64,000 nt of DNA, taken from NCBI RefSeq assembly GCF_902362185.1, contig NC_044508.1, positions 7,038,798-7,102,797 of the forward strand. The letters are read 5' to 3'. Below the pieces are notes generated by a model, which was not told where the DNA came from, ran no database searches, and saw only the letters and a list, made by a program, of their open reading frames with translations. The position numbers and the translations under genes were made by a program. How positions within the stretch are numbered: the stretch's first letter is position 1; each line of letters starts with the position of its first letter. Below, one piece after another: positions 23,201-34,978 of this stretch. This stretch comes from Chanos chanos (lineage: Eukaryota > Chordata > Actinopteri > Gonorynchiformes > Chanidae).

Positions 23201-26200
23201 ACGCTGTGTTCATTTTAAGTACTACTGGAGGATGCTACAGTACAATGGTACAATGCTTAAGAAATCACTGACAGCAGTCTTTAGAACGAATTTTTTGACC
23301 GACGCCGTGCAAACTCGTGCCGTAATACTTGCTGTCAAAGTCACCTTGACATCCAGAGCGTGCTGGAGCTTCAGGCACACAAACTCCTGCTCCTGCTTCT
23401 GAATGAAATCTTGGCACTCCGCAAAACTGTCAGACATCTGCAGACAAAGACGGTCATGTCAACGGGATATTCATTCATACGGTACGTGAAACAACGGGAA
23501 TTTGCCCGTGTTTAGCTTTAAATCTAAAAGGCACCAATTTGTTTGGTTTCTCACAAAAAAGTAACGGTTTGTTGAACAGCCAGCAACTGTTAAAATCGAT
23601 AAAAATAAACTATGAACCGGTTTATGTATAGCATATATCACCCCCATCAAAAAAAAAAAAAATGTCAGGCGGTCACGACCCTAACCTTGTGTAGCGCTGT
23701 CTCTAGTTTGTCTATCTTGTTTCTGAGCTGTTTCTCACAAAGATGGAGGGTCTCGACTTCGGCCTCCAGACGTCTCCTCTTCTCCTTCTCTGAGCTCAGT
23801 TCCGCGGCTTGCCGCTCGCTCTCCGCGGCCTGCTGACGCTTCTCCTAAGAACACACATAAAGGAGAGGTTTACCTCAGTGTTCATCCTCGCTTTTTAAAG
23901 TTTGCTGTTCTACTTCCCACTGCTGAATTTTTCAACGTGTTGATGCTGAACTGAGCAAAAGGTCAGTTTAGGTCCATGTCAGCATTTCCTGTTGAGTTTA
24001 TGACAAAATGATCTAAAATGATGAAAAATCTGAAAAGCAGCTGTTGTTTTGTTGTTTATGAAAGACGTTTGCCTGAGTGAGTTTGTCCGTCATCTCCTCC
24101 AGCATTTGGACGCGACCCTGTAGGAAGTCAATCTGTTCTCGCTTAGCTGTGATTTGTTTCTGCATCCCCATGGCAACCCTCAGCCCTGTGAAGGGACACA
24201 AAACCATATTTCTAAAGACGAGAGATGATATGGGCTATGAAAGTAATCAAAGGGCTACGTAATATAATAAAAAAAACTGTTTAATGACATCAAAAAATAA
24301 AAGCGTTAATGAGAGACACTTTCATTTGATTATCATGGAACATTTAAAAAAAAAGAGTAAAAAATAGATTAGGACATAATGCAGGTTTGAATTTTTAGCT
24401 CTACGCCCCAATTTAATCTGTTCAGAATGACTATGAGAAATTGTGTTATGCATTATGTATCAGGCTACGAAAAAAAAAGCAGATTTATGCTGAAGCAGAG
24501 TGCTGTCTAAAAAACAATGTATTTCTAAATGTGAGTTTCTCAGCTTTACACACCAGCATATTAAATGGGTCTGGAATTCATTCATATGCCTCTGAACTCT
24601 CCACGATTTCATGGGAACGACCTTATTAAAACTCAAGTCATTCTTGTGTTCTGCCTCACATGACAGAAACTCCCGCTATTGCTGTTAAGGTATTTCGTCT
24701 GGCTCAAAGTCTCTCTGTCCTTTATACAACCAGTGAATTGAAACACGACTAAACTGTAACCACCCACGCGCTCCCAACGTGCCGTCTTTACATTGGAAAG
24801 GGCAACACCAGACAAAAGAAACCTCTGAGAGACCTTATGAAAGCTTTGCTAAGTTTGTATTAGTTAACAACCTCTTTCAAACAATGGTTAAAAAATAACA
24901 AGAAACAGCAACTTTCTGTTTTACCGAACAATGTAAAAAAAAAATAATGAATGAATGTTACAGGCTTTGTACATGTTAAGGACGTTAATCAGCATGTGTC
25001 ATGTTAAAAGGCAAGGGGCTGAAATAATAGCAGGAAGCCCGACACTCTACGATCCTCCGAAAGCTAGCATCTCACACGGCATAGCCTTCCTGGAATTCTT
25101 CAATCCCTGGAAAAACGGAGGAAAGGGCCACACACTATGATGCTCCTGCGGGGATCTGAATGAATCCAGACCCTGGTATAATTCTCTTCCACTAACACGT
25201 CTCTGTGTGTTGTCTTCCTCCCATTATTCTGCTGACACAGGCTAACCTCAATTCATCCACTGTGAGCTGGGCGTTACATGGACTCACTCACACCAAATGT
25301 GAACTCAGAGCTATGTGAACATGTGAACTAAATCATTCACTGTAGATGCAAAGTGTAAAGATACACCCATGTTTGAATGTCAAACCGGTGGTTTCGGCAC
25401 TGAATGCTAATTTGAATGCTTCATATAGTCTGTCTAGCGCTACAGGATTAAATAATTTTTTTATTTCATTCTGTCTTTATCTCATACATTACAGCCAACA
25501 TTTAATGTATGTATGTGGTCTAAAAATGTTTTATTTACCAGATGACACATGGGCACACAGTGTTTCCTGTGGTCACTATTATTCCTTAGACCAACAAAGA
25601 CAAGAATGATGCACTGCTCCTGTGTTTGTGTGTGTGTGTGTGTGTATGTGTGTGTGCGCGCGTGCGTGTACCATGTCCGTCAGCTCCCTCCAGTGTTCTC
25701 AGAGTACTCTTGGCCTGGTCCAGATCAGTACGTGTGCTCCACAGCTGGTTCTTCAGTTTTGAGTTCTTGGCTTCCAGCTCCTCAGTTCTTTCTCTGTGCT
25801 GCTGTTTCAAAGCCTCCTGCTCCTCTAAAACAGAGCAGAGCACATATCACAGGCTGTGTTCCAAATGTCCACTCAGCCTTTGTATAGTGTACTGTACAGT
25901 GAATCAGCCATTGTGTAGTGCTGTTCGAAATCTCAGCTGTAAATTTACGACACTATATAGTGCACTAGAAAATTGTCGCAAGGCATGGCAAAATATGGTG
26001 TACAGAAGCTGTACCCTACATCAATCGACTTAGACCATCATGCATTGACAAGAGACAAGAATTTACAGACAAATCAGATTCTGGTGTTCTGGTGTTTGTT
26101 TATGCGACAGAGATGATAATTACGAATATCCGGCGCATAATTATGTAGCAGTTTCACATCCAAATAGTGTCCGAAATAAATCAACAGCTGTCTGCCCTTA

Positions 26201-26447
26201 TCCCCCAGTGAGTGTTCTATGTAGCAAACACTATACAGTAAGTGAGTGAGTGAGTGAGTGCGTGCGTGAGTAAGTTGGTGAGTGCGTGAGTGAGTGAGTG
26301 GACAAGTTGAAATTTCAAACACAGCAACAGATATTACACACAAAGCCTTCACACAGGCCCTCTGCACTGGCTACAGGAATAAACTATAAAGCCTGTGAAA
26401 AACAAATACAAATATAAAGCAAATATATAAGTAAACACACACACACA

Positions 26448-26478
<31 letters not shown>

Positions 26479-29400
26479 TTTACTATTATCAATTCACCTG
26501 CGTACACATTCTGCATTATAGTATGCTACAGCAATAACATGGAGAATTACACAATGTGTAATTACAATATAAATACAAATTTATTAAGAGCACCTGTTAT
26601 ACTGGGGGCCTCTTCAACACTAACCCAACTGTATTATTTTAAAATGACGATGGCATGAACCACACCCTGCTCTCAGTGTCAGTGCTGATGTACAAAAAAA
26701 CCAAGCTTTGGCCCACAAGACTGCTTTTTCATTTCTCATAATTAGCTTTTTAATAATAATGTTTAAAAACTGGTTTGGTGTTTAAAGCAGGTTTGAGCTG
26801 AAGCCTTACCTTTAAGCTGGACAATCAGCATGCGCTGCACCTCCAGCTCGGCGGCCATCTGCTGTTTCTCCAGCGTTAGCTCGTTGGCGACGTGGAGCTT
26901 CTCCATCAGGGCAGCCTGCTGCTGGACTCTCTCTGTCTCCAAAGCACTGACCCTCAGCTCACTCTGCTCCAGGGCTACCTGCTCGCCCGTCCCCGTCATT
27001 CAGACGAAAGGGAAGAGGTACGAGAATGAAATCAAGTTAAGACACGGGAAAGAAACACACGCTTGCATATGCATAGCACACGTCGTCTAACCTCCACTTT
27101 CTTTCTTAACATTATCTTCACTGTATTCCTGACTATTTAGCGCTGGCTTTCTTGACAGTAAATGTCTTGTGAAAAATACCAGGCAAACTACCCACCAGAC
27201 TTATACTATGTAACTGCTGAGAATGTAATTTTGTGCCCCGGTAAATGTTTTATTCTGAATCACAGCCTCGGGGAAAAAGTGGGAACCCTGAAAACGTGCA
27301 CCTTCTTAAACTGAAACTTCAACATCACCATTCACATATTTGAAATTGCCGGATTATGTCTCATGCACTGTGGCGAATATGATTCTCTTTTGCTCTACGC
27401 TGTAAAGGCTGTGTCTATGATTTGAACACACTGTTGGGCAGTAGTTGAGGCCCCGCCCACAGGCGGAGTCTTCTGCAGATTCAGGGCTGTGTAGTGTGCT
27501 TGTCTTCTGACTGACCTTGACTTGCTGGTTGTCGAGTCTGAGCTGATGGAGCTCAGAGATCAGGCTGTTTCTCTCGTCCTGCAGGGCCTCCAGGCTGCGG
27601 CCGTGATTGACAGATGTGTGGGCGGCGCTGCTGAGCTGAGTTCTCAGCAGTTCGGCCGTCTTTTCTCTGTCCTCCAGCCTTGCCCGCAGCCCCCGGGTGT
27701 GGCTCTGAGCCTCTTCCAACCGGGCCCAGCCCTGCTGCGCCTCCTTCTGACGCTGCTGTAACACTCGCTGAGCCTCCTCCAGCCGAGTCTGCAAATGCTT
27801 CACCTCCGCTGCCCTCTCCTCCTAAAACACGAACGGGAGTTTCAAATGAACAACAGATGAATAGACAGAAGAATTTCTGCTGGACTTTTAATTTAAATCT
27901 AAGGAATAATATACACTGCTTAGACAATGTGTGTACACACACACACACACACACACGTTATGCATTATAGATACATGGATAGATAAACAGACAGACATGT
28001 CATACACATATCATATACATAGCACCATATTTACAGATTCATTTGGAACAGATGTGACACTTATGCATGGATATGCTCTTTGTTCACAAATGCACTGTGG
28101 ATTTGCCTCCTCACTTGGTGAACTTGAGACAGTTCACAGCCCATTTTTGAGGATTTCATAGCACTGGCTAACAGGATGTGAGTTCTTTGATCTCTGGCCT
28201 TATATAATGGCGTATCAACCTTTTATTTCAAATTCAATCTACGACAGTTGGATATGGCAACATTTCAGTCCACGATCACAAGTCCACTCAGCACATCATT
28301 TCCACAGCTCAGAACAATCCCATCCTCCCGTCCACTAAGGACCTTTACGCTAACACTGTCAAAGCAAAGCTCTCATCAAACTCAGTGACCCCCCATCACC
28401 CCGGTCGTAGCCTGCACACGGGCTCTCCATCCTGCCGCTCAACACCGTGGCATCGGGACACAACCCAGCCGGTCAAGAGACAGCTTCAACCCCCACAAAT
28501 ATTTAAGCAAACCAACGGCCACGATGACACTCGCGCTTCCTGGCCGGCGGGCTATTACTGTACTGTGCGCCGAGCGCACACACGGCCCAGACGTTTCCTG
28601 TCTGCTGCCGTCGAGGTTACTGCTCTTAGAAATGTGTTTCTGTCCCAGTGCACTTGTGGTTGCATGACAATTAAGTTGAGTTTTGGAGTGGAGATGAGAG
28701 GTCAGCAGTTTGGGATATGACCAGTGGTTGTTGTCGTGTTCTTCTGACAGCTCTTTATTCAGGCCAGAACAATCCAGAACAGTCCAGAACAATCCAGAAA
28801 AAGAGTTGTGACTGCATTGTGGTAGGATACAAAAGAAGCCATGGAAAACATCAGGCTACAAAGATGCCGTACACAGCCACACAGACTCATAATAACTCTT
28901 ATATAACATAAACTCGCATGTATGTATGTATATGTGTGTGTGTGTGTGTGTATATACACACACATCCCCTCCTCCAATTCACTTTGTATTGCTTATTTGT
29001 ATTGTTTTGATACAAATAAGAAAATGTTGCTTTTTCAATGTCGTTCTTTTTTTTTACCATGAGGTGATCAGTTTCATTCCTGGCCTGTCGTAGCTGACAC
29101 TGAGTCAGTTCCAGTTCCCCACGTAACTGTCCCATCTCCTCCTGCCAGTCTCGCCGTTCCCTGTCTGTCGAAAGCTGCCGTGTGGATGCAGGTTAGGGAG
29201 ACGAAAAGAGAAATGGCTCTCAGATATTGCCATTCATTTCTACAGTTCGGCATTTCTCAGCTTGATCTAGTTCTCAGTCCTATGGCCAGCAGCAGCTACA
29301 GACAGCATGAGATGTACTATTAAGAGTTTCACCTAAGTTGTATTCATACAAGAACCTTCATAATAGGACTTTTTTCACAGCAGAGTCAAACTATAACCTT

Positions 29401-32400
29401 ACATGTGTCCTCCAAAGCCTGTTTCCCCGAGAGGTTTTCTTTACGTATGTATACATTGTACGTAATATATCTATTCTCGTAATTCATTCTTTCATCTTTC
29501 ATTTTCAACAAATCAGTGAGACTGTAAACCCTCCACTGCTTTAGACCTGCATGTCCAGGTGAGTTTGACACTCTTCTCTGAGGGAGCCAATCAGAGCCTC
29601 CAGCTGCTGAACTCTCAGGCTGCACTGTCCCAGGTCCCGTCTGAGCTCCTCCACGGTAGCGTTTTGGCTCATCTCTCTTTCCAGGAGCTGCTGCCTCTCC
29701 TCCCTCTCCAGAGCCGCCTCCCCCCGGGCCTGACGAAGCTCCACCTGTGAAAAGGCCTCCGGGTGAGACAACTAATACGATTTCACTTGATATGTGAAAG
29801 GTTTTATTCCAGATGTGGCACAGGTTTCAGATCTGACCATAATGCAATCCACACGCTGTCACTTTATATAAGCATCTCAGAGGAAAATAAGCAAATACAG
29901 ATTCAGGGTTCTCTTTTATGCTGTGCAATCACTAGCGCTGAAAAAAGTTTTCATAGTCTATCCCACACTCACCGGAATTCATTTAAACCAGGTGAATTTG
30001 CAACGTGTATACTATTCTATATCATTTTTCAAAGCACTTCTGACAGGTTCACAAACATTGTGAAGACTCTGACGGCGCATTGCATAACCCTAAACGGTCC
30101 GTCCCGTGAAGTGTTAGCTGAGGTGAGGCAGGGTGATTTGGTGCATTACTGTGAGTTGACACAGCTGGGAGCTCAGTTCCTCTGCCTGCTGGATGGACTG
30201 CTCTCTCCCTCTCTGGGCCTCCTCCGCTAGAGACTGCGTCAGGGCCAGCTCTTGCTGAAGAGCGGCAACCTTACAAAACAACGTAAAAAAACAATCATTC
30301 AACGTTCAATATTCTGGTCATTAATCTACCTACAGACACACTGTGTATTAGACCACTAATGTACACAAATGTGTAGCGTGTTATGTAAGACACAACTTCT
30401 CCAAAGTTGGAAACAGAGTCAAAACATCTTGGGGGAAGACAGATCTGACAGGTTGCTCTGTTTGTTTTGCATGATTGTCAAGTATCACTGACAAGTGTTG
30501 CAAAAAGTGAATCATAGAATCAATCAAAACTCGATACTGTATCCAAACGATTCCCTTATGCATGTGTGCAAAACTGTACAAAATCATGTGTACACACGCT
30601 TACGAACGAGCATGAGAGAAGGAGAGAGACTGAGAGAGTAAGAGAGATTACATTATTTCTTCCCTACCTTGATTTCATGATTCTTTTGCGATTCCTGTAG
30701 TTCACATCGCAGAGTGGACAGTGTTGACTCCACGTCACTCATCTGTCTCTGGTGATCTGAGGCCAGACTTTCAGCTTGGTTTCTATTAAAGAACACAAAT
30801 TAGACAATGACCTTTGACCTTGTCATTTCACACAGATGCCTGTTGGACTCGTAAGGAAAGCTTCATTAGGAAAATCGTGACTCTCACTGCAATAGCTCCA
30901 CCTGCAGCTGCAAGCTGGCTGCGTTACTCTGCGAGCTGTTCAGTTTCTCAGTCAACATCGCCACCTCCTGGTCATGACTGGTAATGAGCTGTTCCATTCT
31001 GAAACAAACATTCATCATCACTGAAAAACCTGCTTACAAGGCCCCTGTCTCTCAAAGCATTTCATATCCATATCACCTTACAGTCCCAATAGGCAAGTAA
31101 AAAATAGCACCTTTTGGGCCATAAACAAACTCAGAGCACAGATGACGTGAGGAATACTACTGTAGCTCTTGTTTGGACTTACTTTGAGAAAACAGAGTCA
31201 GGTTGGTAGAAACTGTTACTCTTACTTATTTATCACTCAAAGCCTCACCTTTCTCTCTGCTCTTTAATGAGTGATTCTGTTCTGTCTCGACTTTCGACCT
31301 CCAGCGCCTCCAACTTCCCTTCCACCTGAACAAACGCCATATTAATCATCATAAATCAGTTTTAATACAACTATTCGACACACATGACTAAGCTTTTGAG
31401 GGGAAAAATCTCTGTAGTCACTGTTCAATATACAAAGGTGCTCATCTGAACCAAAGGCTATATGTTTTGAGAACTATTAGTGTTTTGTTGGGGTCAGCAT
31501 CTCCTCCATACAAGTATAATAAGAATATAAAGTTACGATCAGGTTATGCTATTGAATTCACAAGTTTTTCACATTTTGGCAAATGAGTGTAACATTTTAT
31601 AAGAGTGTAACACGTGGCCCACCTTCAACAATCTTTCTTGGAGGTTTGAGTTCTCTGAGTCTAATTCCTCGATTACTTTGCCCACAGCATGTCCTAAGGG
31701 AATGTGTTCTGAGCTGGGTGTGCCCTCAAAGCCAATACAGCTACTCTTTCCTCTGCGTTTCTCATAGTCAGAGAGTCTGACACACACATCTCTTAGGGTT
31801 TGCTCCATGGATTCTGCTCTCAGCCTGAGAGCTTTGCCACTTTCTTCGGTTTCAGCGAGTCTTTGATCTCCGACCAGCTTCAGCTCCTGAAGTTCTAGAA
31901 GCTTCTCTTGCATTTTCTGCATCTGTTCAGACTGTTTCTGAGAATCGTTCATTCTTAAAAATAAAAATAAATAAATAAATACACAAAGAAATAAGATAGA
32001 AGCACAAACCTGAAAAGACAACACAAGTTTGACCAATATGAATGTTTCCTAAAGTTGGTGACTGCACTCATTCATTTAAAGAACATTATAGCACAGTTAC
32101 CGGAGATCGATTAAGGCATCTCTCTCCATCTGGGTTTCCTGCAGCTCAGACTGAAGTTTGACAATGGACTGCCGGAAACTAAACTTCTGCTGCAGGTGAA
32201 GCTCTCGTGTCTGAAAATTAGCAACGAGCAAGGAGCAGGTAAAGATATCAGTGACAAAAGACACCTCTGAACTTCCATGTGTATGGGCAGACACACAGAC
32301 AAACACATTCTCACACACATCCACACCTAGGGACAATTTAATATCTCCAATTCACCTTACCTACATGTCTTTGGACTGTGGGAGGAAACCGGAGCTCCCA

Positions 32401-33830
32401 GAAGAAACCCACGCAGACACGGGGAGAACACACAAACTCCACACAGAAAGGACCTTGGCCTCCTGGCCAGGAATCATAGCCAGGACCTTATTGCTGTGAG
32501 GCGACAGCTCTACCCACTGCGCTACCATGCGCTCACATGTTTAAACTCCTAATTTTAATTCTACATTTGTGTTCAACCTAGGTCTTTACATGAAACTGAA
32601 AACATTCAACTAAGACTAGAGATACAGTCTAACACACCTCCTGGAGCTGTTTCTGAAGATCTGAGACTTGCTGTGAGTATTCAGAGATGGTGTTTCCTAG
32701 AACATCTGTTCCTGGGAAGTTGGTACCCCTCACCATCTCCATATCAAGCTCGTACCCCCGAGGCTGGGTAACAGAGAGCGATGTCCGACACACGCTTTGC
32801 TCCTCTGATGGGCTGTCTGATGGACATGAAACATTTCAATCAACTCTTAAAATCCAAAGACGTTTATTAGTCTATAGTCTGTTTTCATTCCAGCAAAATA
32901 AACAAGTATCTTGAAACTGAAAATGAAGTCCAAAGCAACAAACGTTACTGCTTTTTAGGTTTTCTTAGAGCCGAACTAAATAATTAAAAAGATGCTCACT
33001 TGGTAATATGAGTGTTTTGCTTGCTGTTTTTCCTGTGCCGGAAAAAGAGCGAGAAATCCTCTCCATGGCGAATTTGGTGGCATTTTCAACTTCTTCTTGA
33101 AGCCTTTCTGTCTCCCTAGTTCGCTTCTCCAGCTCCTCACTGTAAACCGAAACGCAGAAACACCGGAATGACACCCATCAGGAAACTGTCTCCGCACGAG
33201 GTTTAATGTTGATGTTAACAATAATGTTATTTTACTTGTCGGAGTTTTTAAAATCAATTTATCAATTTGACTCTGCTTCAGATGTCGACTTCATTTGACT
33301 GAACTTTTTAAAACCATGCAACATATACCAGACATTGAAGCACACTTATCTAGAGATATCAAAGCTACCTGAGTTGGGAACGCTAAATCATTTACAGCTC
33401 AAATCTAAGTGCAACCCAGGTCAGTAGTGTTGATATTAACGTTTATTGACGTTAGATACTGTCACCTGCTACGAACACGTACCTCAAAGCGCTCAGACTC
33501 ATGCTCCGTTTAGCCGGTGCAACACCATCCTCATGCCAGTCAACTGCAAAAATACTTTTGATTAAACAATATCTGATATTGCCTATAAGTAATTCGAAGG
33601 TTCTGAAATCCATAAATTGTACTGTTCGAACTAGGCGTTTGACCTTAATGAATTGGTTAGCATGCTTAGCCTAACAGCTAACAGCTCATCATAATTGACC
33701 AAAAGCTGTACTCACTTGTTTGAATGGAGTTTTCCCTCCGCGTTACACCATTAAAAGTGCCGCACGTTGTATGATATCTTCCCGATAAAGCCTTATCCTT
33801 TTCTATACTACTCTGATAATCAAACGACAT
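20237..33830 (-). CDS. ccdc158: Coiled-coil domain-containing protein 158
   Basis: Twenty-six exons rebuilt in gene order: 33830-33716, 33543-33483, 33139-33000, 32816-32638, 32210-32101, 31953-31623, 31325-31249, 30998-30888, 30782-30668, 30269-30150, 29744-29547, 29174-29058, 27821-27516, 26978-26810, 25824-25672, 24185-24073, 23844-23686, 23437-23345, 22949-22833, 22646-22513, 22317-22252, 21861-21799, 21355-21288, 21033-20875, 20574-20470, 20313-20237. Phases join throughout to 1151 aa (human 1113). Diagnostic matches to the human protein are LEGADGHGLRVAMGMQKQIT, FAECQDFIQKQEQEFVCLKL, SPVHSLLTS and LDSLQCLVEDLQMKN. Most exons are heptad-rich coiled coil; the stretch from exon 19 on is Ser/Pro-rich. 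Function is little known. Oddities: exon 16 ends in a GC donor, exons 21 and 22 are related duplicates, and exon 22 is followed by a minisatellite of donor copies. Exon 14's acceptor lacks a good pyrimidine tract. Confidence 0.93.
21671..21806. repeat. 34-bp minisatellite, four copies, overlapping the ccdc158 exon 22 donor
   Basis: CACACTAGACTCAGA recurs at 21671, 21705, 21739 and 21773, an exact 34-base period. On the minus (gene) strand every unit contains a CAG/GTAAGC 5' splice consensus. The unit next to the exon supplies the real donor of exon 22 (ends 21799); equivalent sites fall near 21765, 21731 and 21697 in the intron. Confidence 0.9.
22252..22317 (-). other. ccdc158 exon 21, tandem-duplicate partner of exon 22
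   Basis: Exon 21 (22317-22252, 66 bases) begins HEVTKDTESARRETRR; exon 22 (21861-21799, 63 bases) begins YEVTKDIEKARIASRR. Both are multiples of three, both are phase 2 at each side, and their downstream intron starts (GTAAGCACCTGT) also match, so exon plus flank was duplicated. I saw no such pair in the human protein as remembered. Confidence 0.75.
22628..22684. repeat. GA-rich simple repeat beside ccdc158 exon 20
   Basis: GAGAGACA-type repeat within the intron directly upstream (gene sense) of exon 20; on the gene strand it forms a pyrimidine tract before the acceptor. Confidence 0.7.
25628..25668. repeat. (GT)n microsatellite abutting the ccdc158 exon 15 donor
   Basis: GT/GC alternation ends four bases from the exon 15 donor (exon ends 25672; the intron starts GTACACGC on the gene strand). 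Confidence 0.85.
25852..26325. mobile_element. Non-autonomous TIR element in ccdc158 intron 15
   Basis: The left end GGCTGTGTTCCAAATG resembles the reverse of the right end (GCTGTGTTTGAAATTTC), and both resemble the TIR of the 15526-16298 element (TGGCTGTGTCCGAAATGG). The inside contains CACTATATAGTGCACTA-like palindromic sequence and a (GAGT)n run at about 26238-26300. It is non-coding. Probably the same family as the 15.5-kb element but more diverged. Confidence 0.6.
26436..26479. repeat. (CA)n microsatellite
   Basis: About 44 bases of CA with one interruption, in ccdc158 intron 14. Confidence 0.9.
27934..27956. repeat. (CA)n microsatellite in ccdc158 intron 12
   Basis: About 22 bases of CA some 115 bases upstream (gene sense) of exon 13. 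Confidence 0.8.
28225..28700 (+). mobile_element. 3' fragment of an L2/CR1-type LINE in ccdc158 intron 12
   Basis: The text resembles the last part of fish L2-like reverse transcriptase ORFs: LPSTKDLYANTVKAK in one frame, a degraded stretch around AGACAGCTTCAACCCCCACA, then a 3' UTR that ends TTGCATGACAATTAAGTTGAG, close to the usual LINE 3' end with its ACAATAAAGTTGA motif. There are stops and shifts throughout and no upstream RT domain, so it is a 5'-truncated old copy. Confidence 0.5.
28921..28966. repeat. TG/TA microsatellite
   Basis: TATG units grade into (GT)n and then (TA/CA)n, about 90 bases from ccdc158 exon 12. Confidence 0.8.
32262..32535 (-). mobile_element. DANA/V-SINE-like SINE in ccdc158 intron 4
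   Basis: Read on the minus strand it begins with the tRNA-like head (GGTAGCGCAGTGGGTAGAGC type), then CCTTTCTGTGTGGAGTTTGT, CCCCGTGTCTGCGTGGGTTT and CCACAGTCCAAAGACATG, ending in TGTCTGTGTGTCTGCCC. It is the same family as the copy at 2851-3166 and lies in sense with ccdc158, ending about 50 bases before the exon 5 acceptor (exon starts 32210). Confidence 0.85.
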
Positions 33831-34978
33831 TGTACGGAGTTCCAATCATTAATTTCTTTGCAATTTAGACGCGTTTGCCTAACAACCCCTTTTGTCAGAG
33901 ACTGATTTACCTAGCTAGCTAACTTGCGGTTACTTTTTCAAACTGAGTACCGCGACGCCAGCTTAATCACCATGGCAACCAAATTCGCTACCACCCGCCC
34001 GAGAATTACACGATGAGCATCTTCTGATCAGTCTGAAAGGTGCACGCCAAAATAGATCATACACGTTTTGCAGAAAATATAAAAGTGAGTCTAGTGTCAC
34101 AGCATTGCCGTTTCATATCCCTGTCCTTTTAGAAATTATCCACATCATAAAACCTGTATTCATATTGACTGCTGTATATATGCGCAACTCTGGAATAAAT
34201 CTGTGAAATTTGTTTTGTAGTAGCATGACTGGCAGTAATTAATTTTACTTATTACACGGCTTTGTTGAAAACTCGATTCTGATTGGTCAATTACGACATT
34301 CTATGGTCTGGTATTTCTGAATAGCACACCGCTGCTCTGTTTCGCGTCGGGGTCCTGCATCACCGTGTTGAGGTTTATTTTGCTGTAATAACCGGCTGTA
34401 CATTATCCCTTACTTATTTCACGGCTTTGTTGAATACTCGATTCCGAGTTCAGTTGGGTTCAGGAACTTGTCCTTCACTTGTTCACATTTTGTGACTTGG
34501 ATTTATCAAAACTTGGTCAAATCTTACTGGTGCTCATGTTTGTTTAATTGAAAGGATATTTTCACTGGCTGCTTTCCTGTGAGAGTGAACCACCTGTCGG
34601 TCAATTCATAGATAGTGTCCAGAAGGAGTTGGGTTTAAAAAGGGGGACAGGTGCATGAGGTAGTTACCTTAGTCGTTAGACTCAGTGGAGGTGATTTACC
34701 CATTTGCATTCATTTGAAACCTTCAGTGTTCCTCTTGTAAATTACTTTATAGTCAGTATATTTTGGAATTTCATTGTGTGGGATTGTAACAGAATGTAAA
34801 TAAGTGCGATGTTTAATATTTTGTCTTTTTAATGTACTGCGTCACTTCTCTTAACTGCACTGATTGACACTGTTTGAACCCACGATGTTGGAAACACCCA
34901 ATGCACCAACCCCTCTCTCTGTGCACCTCTCTCCTCCAGGCTACACTGTCTCTTTGCAAAGCCCATATCTTCAAAGCC
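33831..34978. other. Divergent intergenic stretch between ccdc158 and the C2-domain gene
   Basis: It holds the ccdc158 promoter and 5' UTR next to 33830, then a 165-bp spaced direct repeat (34245-34447). A CTCTCTCCTCCAG acceptor at about 34928-34940 suggests that the C2-domain gene has an upstream non-coding exon, whose donor I could not fix. Confidence 0.5.
34245..34447. repeat. Dispersed repeat bounded by a 37-bp near-perfect direct repeat
   Basis: TTACTTATTACACGGCTTTG (from 34245) recurs as TTACTTATTTCACGGCTTTG (from 34410), both followed by TTGAA(A/T)ACTCGATTC. The 165-base period contains ATTGGTCAATTACGACATTC and GTCGGGGTCCTGCATC, wording I associate with an abundant unclassified fish repeat. 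Whether this is two tandem partial units or one element with long terminal direct repeats is open. Confidence 0.55.

Noticed and set aside
25586-25843. Read-through of ccdc158 exon 15 into a THTHTH tail
   Set aside because: This is translation of the intronic CA repeat; the GTACAC donor and phase match to exon 16 show that splicing removes it.
27553-27954. 133-aa minus-strand ORF overlapping ccdc158 exon 13
   Set aside because: Alternative frame of a Gln/Glu-rich coiled-coil exon; the correct frame joins both neighbours in phase.
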